Shown: positions 13,512 to 22,962 of the stretch, one piece after another
How positions within the stretch are numbered: position 1 is the first letter of the stretch
Layout of the letters: every line of letters begins with the position of its first letter
Origin: an uncultured Roseburia sp.
GTDB lineage: Bacteria > Bacillota > Clostridia > Lachnospirales > Lachnospiraceae
Assembly: GCA_947652855.1 (NCBI GenBank)
Contig: CANTEO010000042.1
Coordinates: 1-23,942 of the forward strand
DNA length: 23,942 bases
Direction: 5' to 3'
Notes under the pieces: model-generated
What the model was told of the DNA's origin: nothing
Databases searched by the model: none
Seen by the model: the letters and a program-made list of their open reading frames with translations, nothing else
Position numbers and translations under genes: made by a program

Positions 13512-15242
13512 CTACAGATGCATATGATACAGCTTCTCGTAAATGCCGCCTTTCGCCAAAAGCTCACTGTGGCTGCCCTCTTCCTCAATCCCGTTTTCTG
13601 TCAGCACCAAAATCCTGCCTGCGTTCTGAATCGTCGTCAGCCTATGGGCGATCACAAACGTCGTCCGGTCTTTCGCCAGGCTCTCCAAGGACTCCTGAAC
13701 GATGCTCTCACTTTCATTGTCAAGCGCGGAGGTCGCCTCGTCGAAAATCAAAATCCCCGGATTCTTTAAAAATACCCTTGCAATGGAAATCCGCTGCTTC
13801 TGCCCTCCGGACAGCTTCACGCCGCGCTGCCCAATGTCCGTGTCATAGCCATCCGGCAAGGATTCAATAAACGCATGGGCATTGGCGCGCTTCGCCGCTG
13901 AGACGACTTCCTCCCTTGTCGCGCCCGGCCTGCCATAACAGATATTTTCGTAAATCGTGCCCGCAAACAGATACACGTCCTGCTGCACGATCCCAATCTG
14001 CGCCCTTAGGCTCTTCAGCGTAATCGACCGGATGTCCGTGCCGTCTAACTTCACCGCCCCTCCCGTCACGTCGTAAAACCTAGGGATCAGGCTGCACAGC
14101 GTGCTTTTTCCCGCGCCCGAGGAACCCACCAGCGCCACATATTCCCCCGCGTCCACATGGAGGTTAATGTGGCTTAGCACCTTCTCGCTGTTCTCCTCAT
14201 ACCGAAACGACACGTTTTCAAAATCAATCACGCCGCGCGCGTTCTCAAGCGGCTTCGCGTCCTTCTCGTCCTTGATGTCCGGCTCGACCGCCATCACTTC
14301 CAAAAAACGCTCAAATCCGGTATACCCATTTTGAAACTGCTCCGTAAAATCAATCAATGTCTTCACCGGCTCCGTCAGCACATTGATATACAGCAAAAAC
14401 GTAATCAAATCGCTCACATCCAGCTTCCCATAGGAAATGAAAATGACGCCCGCCACCAGAACGGCCACCGTAATCAGCAGCGAAAATGAGCTAAGGCCCG
14501 CATGATAGCCTCCCATATAAAAATAGCTGTTTTTCTTGGCGTCCAAAAACGCCCCGTTCCCCTCGGCAAACTTCTTTCGCTCCATTTCTTCATTGGCGAA
14601 GGACTTCACGACGCGGATGCCGGAAAGGTTATCCTCAATCCGGCTGTTGATGTCCGATATTTTCTCCCGGTTCCTCCGAAACGCCCGCTTCATCTTCCTA
14701 TTGAAAAACCAGGCATAGCAAAACATGACGGGCAGCAGGGCGAACGCGGCCAGCGTTAAGACCGGGCTGACGCAGAGCATAATGGCGAACGCGCCAAAAA
14801 TCTTGATTGCAGAAATCACGATGTTTTCCGGCCCGTGATGCATCAGCTCCGTAATGTCAAACAAATCCGTCGTAATCCGCGACATCAGCGCGCCCACCTT
14901 CTGATTGTCAAAAAACGCAAACGACAGCTTCTGATAGTGGCCGAAAATCTCCGCGCGCATATCGTATTCTATTTTCGCGCCCATGATATGCCCATAGTAA
15001 GAAATAAAATAGTTGCAAAAGCAGGAAACCGCGACCAAAGCCAGCAGGAGCGCCCCGGCCCAAAACGCCTGCCGCAACGCCTCCTCCCTAGAGAAATGCG
15101 CCATGCCGGACGTCAAATAGCGCACAATCAAAGGAATGGCGAGCGCAATGGCGGATGCGGTCACCGCAAACAAAAGATCCGCCGCGAACACCGTTCGGTA
15201 CGGCTTGTAGTACGAAATCATTTTTTTCAGGTTTTTATTCAT
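13512..15242 (-). CDS. ABC exporter, fused membrane and ATPase domains (MsbA/multidrug type)
   Basis: A 576-residue half-transporter expected to dimerise. Residues 1-320 form the membrane domain with about six helices (for example 19-40, 60-82, 140-180, 250-295). The ATPase domain follows from about 338, with Walker A GSSGAGKST (373-381), Q-loop VQQDVYLFAG (419-428), signature KLSGGQKQR (476-484), Walker B ILIFDEATSALD (497-508) and H-loop IAHRLTT (531-537). All catalytic positions are intact. The substrate cannot be told from sequence; lipids, drugs or peptides are possible, and no peptidase C39 domain is present. The AGGGAGC ribosome site sits in the 11-base gap after the acylphosphatase gene, so the two are probably co-transcribed. 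Region 13384-13511 downstream has no convincing terminator. Confidence 0.93.
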   Translation of the reverse strand: MNKNLKKMISYYKPYRTVFAADLLFAVTASAIALAIPLIVRYLTSGMAHFSREEALRQAFWAGALLLALVAVSCFCNYFISYYGHIMGAKIEYDMRAEIFGHYQKLSFAFFDNQKVGALMSRITTDLFDITELMHHGPENIVISAIKIFGAFAIMLCVSPVLTLAAFALLPVMFCYAWFFNRKMKRAFRRNREKISDINSRIEDNLSGIRVVKSFANEEMERKKFAEGNGAFLDAKKNSYFYMGGYHAGLSSFSLLITVAVLVAGVIFISYGKLDVSDLITFLLYINVLTEPVKTLIDFTEQFQNGYTGFERFLEVMAVEPDIKDEKDAKPLENARGVIDFENVSFRYEENSEKVLSHINLHVDAGEYVALVGSSGAGKSTLCSLIPRFYDVTGGAVKLDGTDIRSITLKSLRAQIGIVQQDVYLFAGTIYENICYGRPGATREEVVSAAKRANAHAFIESLPDGYDTDIGQRGVKLSGGQKQRISIARVFLKNPGILIFDEATSALDNESESIVQESLESLAKDRTTFVIAHRLTTIQNAGRILVLTENGIEEEGSHSELLAKGGIYEKLYHMHL

Positions 15243-15253
15243 CGTAAGCTCCC

Positions 15254-15532
15254 TTAATTCAGCATTCGAAACCCTTTCTCCCGTTTTTTTACCGGCGCTT
15301 CTTCCGATGTCAGGCCCTCAATCCGAATGGGCCTCGTCTGATCCAAAAAACAGACCAGCGCGTTGATGTCCTCCTCCCTTCCCTGCGCCTCCATCTCAAC
15401 CGTTCCATTATGCAGATTGCGCACCCATCCTGTCAAGCCTAATTTTTCCGCCATATAAAACGACCGGTAACGGAAGCCCACGCCCTGGACGTTCCCTGAA
15501 AAAATCATATGTCTCCGAATCCGTTCCTCCAT
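15254..15532 (-). CDS. acyP: Acylphosphatase
   Basis: A 92-residue enzyme that hydrolyses acyl phosphates such as acetyl- or carbamoyl-phosphate. The family motif FSGNVQGVGFRYRSF carries the catalytic Arg, and GWVRNLHNGTVEMEAQG carries the catalytic Asn. The length is exactly that of the family. The start at 15532 is chosen because GAGGAGG lies upstream at good spacing. A longer reading to 15562 would run into the terminator hairpins after argS. It is followed after 11 bases by the ABC exporter, with no known functional link. Confidence 0.93.
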   Translation of the reverse strand: MEERIRRHMIFSGNVQGVGFRYRSFYMAEKLGLTGWVRNLHNGTVEMEAQGREEDINALVCFLDQTRPIRIEGLTSEEAPVKKREKGFRMLN

Positions 15533-15554
15533 CACGGCTCCCTCCTCAAAAGCA

Positions 15555-15600
15555 GGCGGCATAAGCCGCCAAAATGCCCCGCAACACGCTGCAGGGCATT
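15555..15600 (-). terminator. Tandem hairpins after argS
   Basis: Read on the minus strand, the first hairpin pairs 15600-15590 (AATGCCCTGCA) with 15583-15573 (TGCGGGGCATT), 11 bp with one G-U, followed by TT. The second pairs GGCGGC (15570-15565) with GCCGCC (15560-15555) around a 4-base loop and is followed by TGCTTTTG. Together they probably end most argS transcripts, with some read-through into the acylphosphatase gene. Confidence 0.65.
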
Positions 15601-15654
15601 CGGCTTTTCTCGCAAAACAGTGTCATCGCCTCGACGCCTGCCCTGCCCGGGCGG

Positions 15655-17424
15655 CTACATCCGCTCCGGCGCATGAAATCCAAGCAGGTCAATGCACGTC
15701 TCCAAAATATCCTTCGTCAGCGTCAGCAGGCAAATATAGCCCGCCCGCGTCCGCTTATCCTCCTCCGCTAAAATCTTCGTCCCATGGTAAAAGCGGTTTA
15801 AGGCGTTGGCAAGCCCATAAATATAGGCGCAGACCTTATGCGGCGCAGACTCTGCATAGGCCGCCTCAACTGCTCCCTGAAAGCGGCTCACCTCAAGCAT
15901 CAGCTCTTTCTCGCTCTCCGACCTCGCCGGAAGAATCCCCGCGTCCGGCACGTCCTCCCCAAGGGCCTGATATTTCGCCAGGATCGACTTGATGCGGACA
16001 ACCGTATACAGGATATACGGCCCCGTGTTCCCCTCAAATGAGGTGAAGCGGTCGATGTCAAACATATAGTCTTTGGACGCCTGATTGGACAGATCTCCGT
16101 ATTTGATTGCGGAAAGCGCGACGACCTTCGCCGTCTTACGCGCCTCATCCTCGCCCATTGTCTGGTTCTCGGCTATTTTGCGGTACATTTCCTCATTGAT
16201 CTCTTCCACCAGGCTCTCTAAGCGCATGACGCCGCCGTCCCTCGTCTTAAACGGCTTTCCGTCCGGGCCGTTCATCGTCCCAAAGCCTAAGAAACGAAAC
16301 CTCGTTCCCTCCCCTGCCAGACGCGTTTTCCTGGCGCAGCGGAACACCTGCGTAAAATACAGCTCCTGGCGCTTATCCACCACATAGATGATTTCATCTG
16401 GGTGGTATTCTTCCATGCGCCATACGATCGTCGCCAAATCCGTCGTGTTATAAAGAGAGGCCCCATCCGATTTCAAAATCATGCAGGGCGGGATTTCCTT
16501 TGTGTCCCCATCCTCCTTTACATCTACAACCAACGCCCCTTCGCTTAAATACGCATGCCCCTCGTCTTTCATCTTCTGCACCATGTCCGGAATATAGGGC
16601 TGCGCGTCAGACTCCCCTTTCCAAAGCTCAAACGAGACGTTTAGGTTTTCATAATTCCTTTTTAAGTCAGAGACGGACACATTCAGGATATGGGAGAGCA
16701 GGGCCTGATAGCCCCTCCTCCCATGCTGCAGCTCATATGTGGCCTGCATCGCCGCTTCTTTATAAGAAGCGTCCTCTTTGGACTTCGCGCTGGCCGTCGG
16801 GTAAATCTCCTCCAGCTCGGAAATGGTGAATGGGGCCTCATCAGGATACTCCCCGTCATACCCCTCCTCAAAATAAGCCAAATCCGGCTTTCTTTGCTTA
16901 AGCTCCGTTATGATTAAGCCCATCTGCAGGCCCCAATCGCCAAGATGCACATCTCCAATCATCGTATGGCCCATAAACCTGCCAATCCGCTTAATGCTCT
17001 CGCCAATGATGGCGGAGCGCAGATGGCCGATGTGCAGCGGCTTAGCGACGTTTGGCCCGCCATAGTCAATCATGACGGTCATCGGCTCTTTCGCCTTCTC
17101 GCATCCAAAACGCCCCGTATCCTCCTGCATCTTCTGCAAATACCCTGCCAAAAACCCTCCGTCCAGCTTGAGGTTTAAAAACCCGGGCTTTACGGACTCT
17201 ACGGAAGAGAACATTGCGTTTTGCGATAATTGCCCCGCAACCTCATCCGCAATCAAAAATGGCGCTTTCTTATACTCCTTTGCGGCCGCCAGGGCGCCGT
17301 TGCACTGATATTCGCATAAATCCGGGCGGTTTGACAGCGACGCCTTCGCATATTTCTCATCATAGCCGCATTCTAAAAATGCCTGCCGCAGCTCGCCTGT
17401 AATTAAGTCAATTATTTTTTTCAT
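15655..17424 (-). CDS. argS: Arginyl-tRNA synthetase
   Basis: A 589-residue class I synthetase that charges tRNA-Arg. The class signature HIGH is at 131-134 (GGPNVAKPLHIGHLRSAI). The KMSKS-region counterpart is the degenerate GKPFKTRDGG, as usual in many ArgRS. An N-terminal Add-1-type domain occupies about 1-110, and the C-terminal helical anticodon-binding domain (FTSFEGNTGPYILYTVVRIKS onward) ends with the conserved PERM. The start follows the stop of the large CotH gene by 7 bases, with only a modest ribosome site (AAGGTAGAGAG). It is therefore likely co-transcribed with that gene or has a promoter inside it. No T-box leader is visible. Confidence 0.97.
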   Translation of the reverse strand: MKKIIDLITGELRQAFLECGYDEKYAKASLSNRPDLCEYQCNGALAAAKEYKKAPFLIADEVAGQLSQNAMFSSVESVKPGFLNLKLDGGFLAGYLQKMQEDTGRFGCEKAKEPMTVMIDYGGPNVAKPLHIGHLRSAIIGESIKRIGRFMGHTMIGDVHLGDWGLQMGLIITELKQRKPDLAYFEEGYDGEYPDEAPFTISELEEIYPTASAKSKEDASYKEAAMQATYELQHGRRGYQALLSHILNVSVSDLKRNYENLNVSFELWKGESDAQPYIPDMVQKMKDEGHAYLSEGALVVDVKEDGDTKEIPPCMILKSDGASLYNTTDLATIVWRMEEYHPDEIIYVVDKRQELYFTQVFRCARKTRLAGEGTRFRFLGFGTMNGPDGKPFKTRDGGVMRLESLVEEINEEMYRKIAENQTMGEDEARKTAKVVALSAIKYGDLSNQASKDYMFDIDRFTSFEGNTGPYILYTVVRIKSILAKYQALGEDVPDAGILPARSESEKELMLEVSRFQGAVEAAYAESAPHKVCAYIYGLANALNRFYHGTKILAEEDKRTRAGYICLLTLTKDILETCIDLLGFHAPERM

Positions 17425-17431
17425 CGTCTCT

Positions 17432-20400
17432 CTACCTTACTGTCATTTTCTTAAATTTCTTTCTGTATGCCTTCCGTTTCTTTTTGGGGACAGACACCTT
17501 GCATTTCGGGCTGACGCCTTGAAAGGCGTTTTTGCCAACCGTCTTTAGGACGCTGGATTTTACCGCGACCTTTCTTAATTTTTTGTCGCCCGAAAAAGCG
17601 TTCGCCCCAATTGTCTTCACGTTTTTGCCAATGGTAACCTCTTCCAGCCTCCGATTGCCCTTGAAAGCCCCTTTCCCAATAGATGTCACTTGAAACGTGA
17701 CGCCCTGCTTTTTCACTGTAGGCAGAATCTGCACCTTCTTATAGGTTTTCTTCCATGGCTTAACGTAGGAAACCTCCTTTTTCCCTTTCGTCAGCTTCGT
17801 GACCTGATACCATGCCTTTCCCTGCCGAAAGGAGCTTCCGACTTTTAATTCTTTATCGCCCTGGTTTCCAGGATCTGGCAGAATTCCCTCATTCTGCCCG
17901 CCGCCCGGCGTCCCCGGCTTTTCTCCCTGCTCCGCGGCAAGGCCCCACGCGCCGTCCGACACGCTCCTTGGGCGTACGCCCTCAAGAAGGGCCTTAGGCA
18001 GCTTGCTGAAATTGAGCGTCTCAAAATCGCTCACGTTGTCATCTGTGTCGATAAAGCCGATTCTGCGGACGGACTTATTTTTAGAAATGACCGTGTCCCC
18101 CTCCGGATCCGTAAGGGCAGAGCTCCCCTCTACCGGAGCTTCGTTCACAGACAGGCCGTCCACCACCGCGCCGCCTTTCTTCAACGCCACGCTGTACCTC
18201 TTATTATCCACCGTCAAATCCCATTCCTGGTCTCCGGCTTTCACCATAAGGACGGCGTCCTTCGTGACCGCGGCGGCGCAGCGCACCAGATAGGATGACC
18301 TTGCCGGGACCACCCCTTTAAGCGTCAGCGTCTCGATTTTATCCTTCGACTGATATTCAAGCTCATGCCCGCTTAAGTCAACCGGAGCAGAAGTCGGGTT
18401 ATACAGCTCGATAAAGCTGTGAGACGCCGGCCCGTCCTCTTTGCCCCCATGCCCATATGCCTGATTGACAATCAGATGCGTTCGCTGCGCCGCGACAGAC
18501 TTCACTGCATTTTCCATAGAGGCGGTCAGGCTCCCGGACTCTACGCTGCTTGTGACGGTAACGGAAACCTTCTTTCCAACAGCCGAAGCGTCCGCCAGAT
18601 AAAACTGACCTGTAGCTCCCGCAATATCCACGCCGTCCAGCTTCCACTGATAGGACAGCTCGCCTGTATTGTTCGTCGCCTCATCTGCGTACAGCGCCGC
18701 TCCCACAATGGCGTTGCCCCGAATGGAAACCTGGCCGGACAGAGGGGCCGGATCCGGATTTTCCTCCTTCTCGCCCCACGCGCCGTCGCTTAACATCCTT
18801 GGCGCATTTGCCTTTAACGCCTCAGGGGTGATCTTATCCGCGCGATAGGAAACGGCCTCAAAATCCAGGCTGTTATTGTCCGTATCCGCAAAATTCTTAC
18901 GCCGAACCGACTTATGCTTAGAGACAATCTCATCGTTTGGCGGATCCAACAGCGGCTCGCCTTCCACCGCCTCTTCGTTGACGGACACGCCGTCCGCCGC
19001 TTCGCCCGCGCCATTGTAAAGGATCACCCGATACCGCTTATTTGCAATCGTCTGATTTTCCCATTCCTGATCAAATGCGTCGATCGTTAAGTTAAACTCC
19101 GCCGGCTGCTGCGCCTCGCAGCGGATCAAATAGGAGTGGCGCGCCGGGATTTCCTTCTGCCCGTCCAGCTGTAAATAAACTTCCTTCTCCGTGTAGCCCG
19201 GGCTGCCCTGCCTGCCGGAATAATACCCGATTCGATAGCCGGAAAGGGAAACCGCGGCGTCCGTCGGGTTATACAGCTCTATAAAGCTATGGCTGATGGA
19301 CGCGCCGTCGTTCGCGCCGCCGCCAAACACCTGATGGATCAGCAGATGGTCGTTTTGGATTTCCCCTTTGATGGGATCCGTCGGGCCGCCTTCCAGCCCT
19401 CCCGTCTCCACGCTGCTCGTCACCTCCACTGTGATCGCCTTCCCCTGCTCCTTTTCCGTCAGGGTGTATGCCTGATAAACGGCTCCGGAAATCTCCATTC
19501 CGTCCGCTTTCCACTGATAGAGCAAAACGCCCGTATTGTTGCTGTCCACCTTTGCCGTAAGGACGGAGCCGACCCTGGCGCCCTTCGCGCCCTCAATCGT
19601 GACCGTCCCTTCCAGCTTCTGCGCAGGCAGAGCTTTGTCAAACGCCACATAATTGCCGACAGCGGTTTTGCCATCGCCAAGCAGATTTCCAGAAGCGTCA
19701 AGCGCATACGCCTGCACGACATTCTTCTCGCCCGCTTTTTTCGTAAGGCACGCGGCGTCTATGGCAAGCTCCGCCTTCTGCCCGGACACCTCCACAACGC
19801 CCGCCTGAATGCCGTTCACATAAAACGCCACTTTCTCTATGCCCGCATCCACTGCCGCGACGCAGGCCACGGACGCGTCCTCGCCCTCCGTTTCCTTCAC
19901 CGCAACCGAAATCCGGCCAGACGCCCGATATTTCCCAAGCGACTGAAGGAGCGACGGGAGCGACGCAAACTGCTGATCCAGCCAGGAAAGGCGGCTTTTT
20001 AAAAACGTCTTTAAGCGGTTCGTCCCTTCCCGAAACGACATCCTGCTGCCTGGCAGCAAATAGCCGTTTTTGTAATTCTCATCTCCCGACTCTTTCAAAT
20101 ACGTATAATATTCGTCAATCTCCGTATCAATAATATACGCAAAATGCTCTCTGTTCTCCTGATAGCACTCAAGCATCCGCTCCGCAAACAACGGGTCGCC
20201 GATCAAAGAGGTATACCAGGACTTGCTCTGCGGCGAATACGGATTGTTCTGCGCGCACTGCTTTACCATCCATACATTGGGGTTCCACGTCTCATTCTGG
20301 CTGACTAAGCTGTTTGACGTCCAGTCCATGTCCCAAACCGGCCCGATGTACAATTTCCCTCCCAGGTCTTTATACATATACGTGCTTTTTTTCATCGTCT

Positions 20401-22909
20401 CCGTGTTCCAGTAAAATTCATTCAGCACCAGATAGCGGACAAGGGACTCCATGTCAACAAGCTGTGAGTAATGCTTCTTTCCCGCATAATCCGTCTGGAA
20501 ATCCGCGGCTCCTTCCGTCTTTTTCCCATCCCCCGCAATATCCACGCAAAAGTCCGCGGCGCGCACGCTGTCCTCCACCGCCTGAATATACTGTTTTGCA
20601 TACCGGAACATATCGTCATTCGTCTGAATGAATTCCGGGCTCTTTAGCATGATGGGCTGGTCGTTTTTCGTCTTAAATTTAGAGACCTCATCAAAATACT
20701 CATCCAGCTCAATCAAAAACCCGCCCGATATGTCAACGTCCCCGTCTGCATTTTGGGGAATGCCCTTATAATAGTCCGAGACGGCATAGTCTGTCCCGTT
20801 ATAAGAAAAGCTGCCGCTTGTGACCCACTGCATATGCTCGTTCAGATAATCCTCCAAGCCGCCCGCGTCCACCTGGGCGTCTTGTTCCGCGACAGCCTCC
20901 GCCACATCCCCGGCAAGGCCCTCCCAGTCATAAATGTTCACCCGGCTCTTGTCCACGCGGACGTTCCCCACGAGCTGATAATTCCCCGCATACCTTCCGT
21001 TTAAAATCACGTCCACATGGGCGGATTTCAGATAGCCCATGCCCATCTTCCCGGACAGGTCATACGACGTCTTGTTCCGAAGCAGGGACTCATCCATATA
21101 GTTCGCCAAAAGCGCCCAATGCTTGCTGTTGCCAAATCCCATCAGGTTCGTCTTCTTTTTCAGCTTAATCTTATAGGGGAGCTTGCTGTATCCTAAATTC
21201 CATGTGCTGTTCCCCCTTCCCCGGATCTCAATTTCGCCATCATAGAGGTCAACCGAGCCGCTGTTAAGCTCTCCGTTCCCCTGAATGCGCATAGAGGCGT
21301 CTTTATAATTCTCCTTGTCGGTAATGCCCGCCCCGTCCTTTGTGTCAATGTAAACGACGGGCAGCTTGCTTACATACATCTTTTCCTCAAAGCTCGCCGC
21401 CACATCCCCGTCGGCATCCGTCACCTTCGCGGTCACCGTCAGCATTTTCATAAGGTCATCGGCCGACGGCGTGTAGGTATCCCCTGTCGCGCGCAATGCC
21501 CCGCCCACGCTCCACTCAAACGCGCAGGACATCCCCTCCTGCAAGTCCCCTAACTCCGCCGAAAGCGGCTCTCCAACTGTGGCGTACTCCTGCGCAATCA
21601 GCTTTTGCGATGCGTTCGCCTTAAGCGTCAGCCTGAACGCCTTCTTTTTCCCAGAAGACGTCACTGCCGTCAGCGTGCAGGCCATGTCCGCATACAGCGT
21701 CGGGATCTTCACTGCGCCGTCAGCCCCAACCGCAATGGCCTTCTGATCGCTGCTCCAGGCAAGCTCCTCTGTCACGCCCCCAACCGCTATGCGCGTCGGG
21801 ACGGTAAAATCCCCCGTGACGGAAGATGGCGTGTCGCCCTTCGCCAAATTGAGGGAAAGGGACGAAAGGAACAGAATGTCCTCCAGCGCTTTGGAGCCGG
21901 CGCACTGCGCAAGCGTCAGATAGCTGCCTGCCGCAGCCTTCCAGACCTCTGCTTGAAGGCCGTCCAAAAGCGTCCCTGCCGTCAGCTCCTCCTGTGAAGT
22001 CAGCGCGCCCGTGTTGAACAGGCCGGAACGGAAATAGCAATTACTGGCATTCTCCGTCATATCCCCGCCGCTGATTCCGTATCCCGCGCTCCCCTTAAAG
22101 CTCACCTCGCCCGTAAAGACACATGCCTTCAGCAAGGATGGATTGGCCTTCGCAATCCTCCCGACCACGCCCGCGACGTAATTTTGATCCGTGCTGCTGC
22201 CGGAGGAGACGTCTGCGCTGACGAAAACGTTGCTGACGCTTACGTTGTTTTCCGTCCCTTCAAACGTATTGGGGCGCATCTCGCCAATTAAGCCCCCAAC
22301 CCCTACAACGTCGCCTCCATTGGAAGGGTTGCCCGAAACGGCTCCCCCAACGACCGCCACATTGTCAATGACCGCGTTGCGGTTGACTTCCCCCGCCAGC
22401 GCGCCCAAAGACAGATAGGCGTCGTTTACTTTGGCTGACAAATCGACGCAAATGTCCGCCTCCGCCAAAATCAGGTTTTTCACCGAGGCCTTGTCTGCGG
22501 CGCTTCCGCTCCCTACCATTCCAAACAGGCCATATTGCAAAGAACGGTCAACGCTCTCCTTTTTGTCGATGGTAAGGCCCGATATGATATGCCCTCCCCC
22601 GTCAAACGTACCCGAAAACACGTTTGATCCCGTAAAAGAGCCGCGCTCGCCAACGCCGCCCCCAATTGGCGTCCAGCTGCCCTCTCCGCTTAAGTCAATG
22701 TCCGCCGTCAGCACATAATCCCCATCCAGGGGATACGCGCCGTCTGTCCCAATCTGCGCCAACTGCTCTGCGCTGCTGATCGAAATTGGCTCCGCCGCCT
22801 TCGCCTCCATGCCTCCTGGCAATACGCCAATCCCTGAAACCGCCATGACAGCCGCCAAAAACGCGCCAAGAACCCTCCTGCCAAGCGTTACGCCCCTTCC
22901 TTTCACCAT
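17432..22909 (-). CDS. Giant secreted CotH-kinase protein with Ig-like, lamin-tail and LRR domains
   Basis: A 1,825-residue exported protein. A signal peptide spans about 1-39 (basic start, hydrophobic core, AKAAE cleavage area). About 40-335 is a beta-helix with GLUG-like repeats. Two Ig-like modules follow at about 336-515. About 515-965 is a CotH domain with GRGNSTW at 564-570, KLPYKIKLKKK, and the metal-binding WDMDW at 859-863. CotH proteins are atypical protein kinases. Then come an Ig-like module (about 1097-1180) and a lamin-tail domain (about 1185-1335), repeated as a second pair (about 1390-1475 and 1476-1620). A Gly/Pro-rich linker leads to BspA-type leucine-rich repeats (about 1730-1800) and a very basic tail. 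No LPXTG, SLH or membrane anchor is seen. GGAGGG precedes the ATG. Likely a cell-surface or matrix protein; its kinase substrate is unknown. Confidence 0.88.
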   Translation of the reverse strand: MVKGRGVTLGRRVLGAFLAAVMAVSGIGVLPGGMEAKAAEPISISSAEQLAQIGTDGAYPLDGDYVLTADIDLSGEGSWTPIGGGVGERGSFTGSNVFSGTFDGGGHIISGLTIDKKESVDRSLQYGLFGMVGSGSAADKASVKNLILAEADICVDLSAKVNDAYLSLGALAGEVNRNAVIDNVAVVGGAVSGNPSNGGDVVGVGGLIGEMRPNTFEGTENNVSVSNVFVSADVSSGSSTDQNYVAGVVGRIAKANPSLLKACVFTGEVSFKGSAGYGISGGDMTENASNCYFRSGLFNTGALTSQEELTAGTLLDGLQAEVWKAAAGSYLTLAQCAGSKALEDILFLSSLSLNLAKGDTPSSVTGDFTVPTRIAVGGVTEELAWSSDQKAIAVGADGAVKIPTLYADMACTLTAVTSSGKKKAFRLTLKANASQKLIAQEYATVGEPLSAELGDLQEGMSCAFEWSVGGALRATGDTYTPSADDLMKMLTVTAKVTDADGDVAASFEEKMYVSKLPVVYIDTKDGAGITDKENYKDASMRIQGNGELNSGSVDLYDGEIEIRGRGNSTWNLGYSKLPYKIKLKKKTNLMGFGNSKHWALLANYMDESLLRNKTSYDLSGKMGMGYLKSAHVDVILNGRYAGNYQLVGNVRVDKSRVNIYDWEGLAGDVAEAVAEQDAQVDAGGLEDYLNEHMQWVTSGSFSYNGTDYAVSDYYKGIPQNADGDVDISGGFLIELDEYFDEVSKFKTKNDQPIMLKSPEFIQTNDDMFRYAKQYIQAVEDSVRAADFCVDIAGDGKKTEGAADFQTDYAGKKHYSQLVDMESLVRYLVLNEFYWNTETMKKSTYMYKDLGGKLYIGPVWDMDWTSNSLVSQNETWNPNVWMVKQCAQNNPYSPQSKSWYTSLIGDPLFAERMLECYQENREHFAYIIDTEIDEYYTYLKESGDENYKNGYLLPGSRMSFREGTNRLKTFLKSRLSWLDQQFASLPSLLQSLGKYRASGRISVAVKETEGEDASVACVAAVDAGIEKVAFYVNGIQAGVVEVSGQKAELAIDAACLTKKAGEKNVVQAYALDASGNLLGDGKTAVGNYVAFDKALPAQKLEGTVTIEGAKGARVGSVLTAKVDSNNTGVLLYQWKADGMEISGAVYQAYTLTEKEQGKAITVEVTSSVETGGLEGGPTDPIKGEIQNDHLLIHQVFGGGANDGASISHSFIELYNPTDAAVSLSGYRIGYYSGRQGSPGYTEKEVYLQLDGQKEIPARHSYLIRCEAQQPAEFNLTIDAFDQEWENQTIANKRYRVILYNGAGEAADGVSVNEEAVEGEPLLDPPNDEIVSKHKSVRRKNFADTDNNSLDFEAVSYRADKITPEALKANAPRMLSDGAWGEKEENPDPAPLSGQVSIRGNAIVGAALYADEATNNTGELSYQWKLDGVDIAGATGQFYLADASAVGKKVSVTVTSSVESGSLTASMENAVKSVAAQRTHLIVNQAYGHGGKEDGPASHSFIELYNPTSAPVDLSGHELEYQSKDKIETLTLKGVVPARSSYLVRCAAAVTKDAVLMVKAGDQEWDLTVDNKRYSVALKKGGAVVDGLSVNEAPVEGSSALTDPEGDTVISKNKSVRRIGFIDTDDNVSDFETLNFSKLPKALLEGVRPRSVSDGAWGLAAEQGEKPGTPGGGQNEGILPDPGNQGDKELKVGSSFRQGKAWYQVTKLTKGKKEVSYVKPWKKTYKKVQILPTVKKQGVTFQVTSIGKGAFKGNRRLEEVTIGKNVKTIGANAFSGDKKLRKVAVKSSVLKTVGKNAFQGVSPKCKVSVPKKKRKAYRKKFKKMTVR
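18399..19300 (-). repeat. Internal duplication of the Ig-like/lamin-tail coding unit
   Basis: The two lamin-tail units share blocks at protein and DNA level. SHSFIELYNPT, KSVRR and SDGAWG occur in both, about 290 residues apart. The DNA around 18397-18420 and 19268-19292 is nearly identical (GGGTTATACAGCTC followed by ATAAAGCT). The copies have otherwise diverged, which suggests an old tandem duplication under selection. Confidence 0.75.
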
Positions 22910-22962
22910 AAGATCCCTCCATTCTTATGCTTCATATTGTCTCATTTGCCCCATAAATATGC

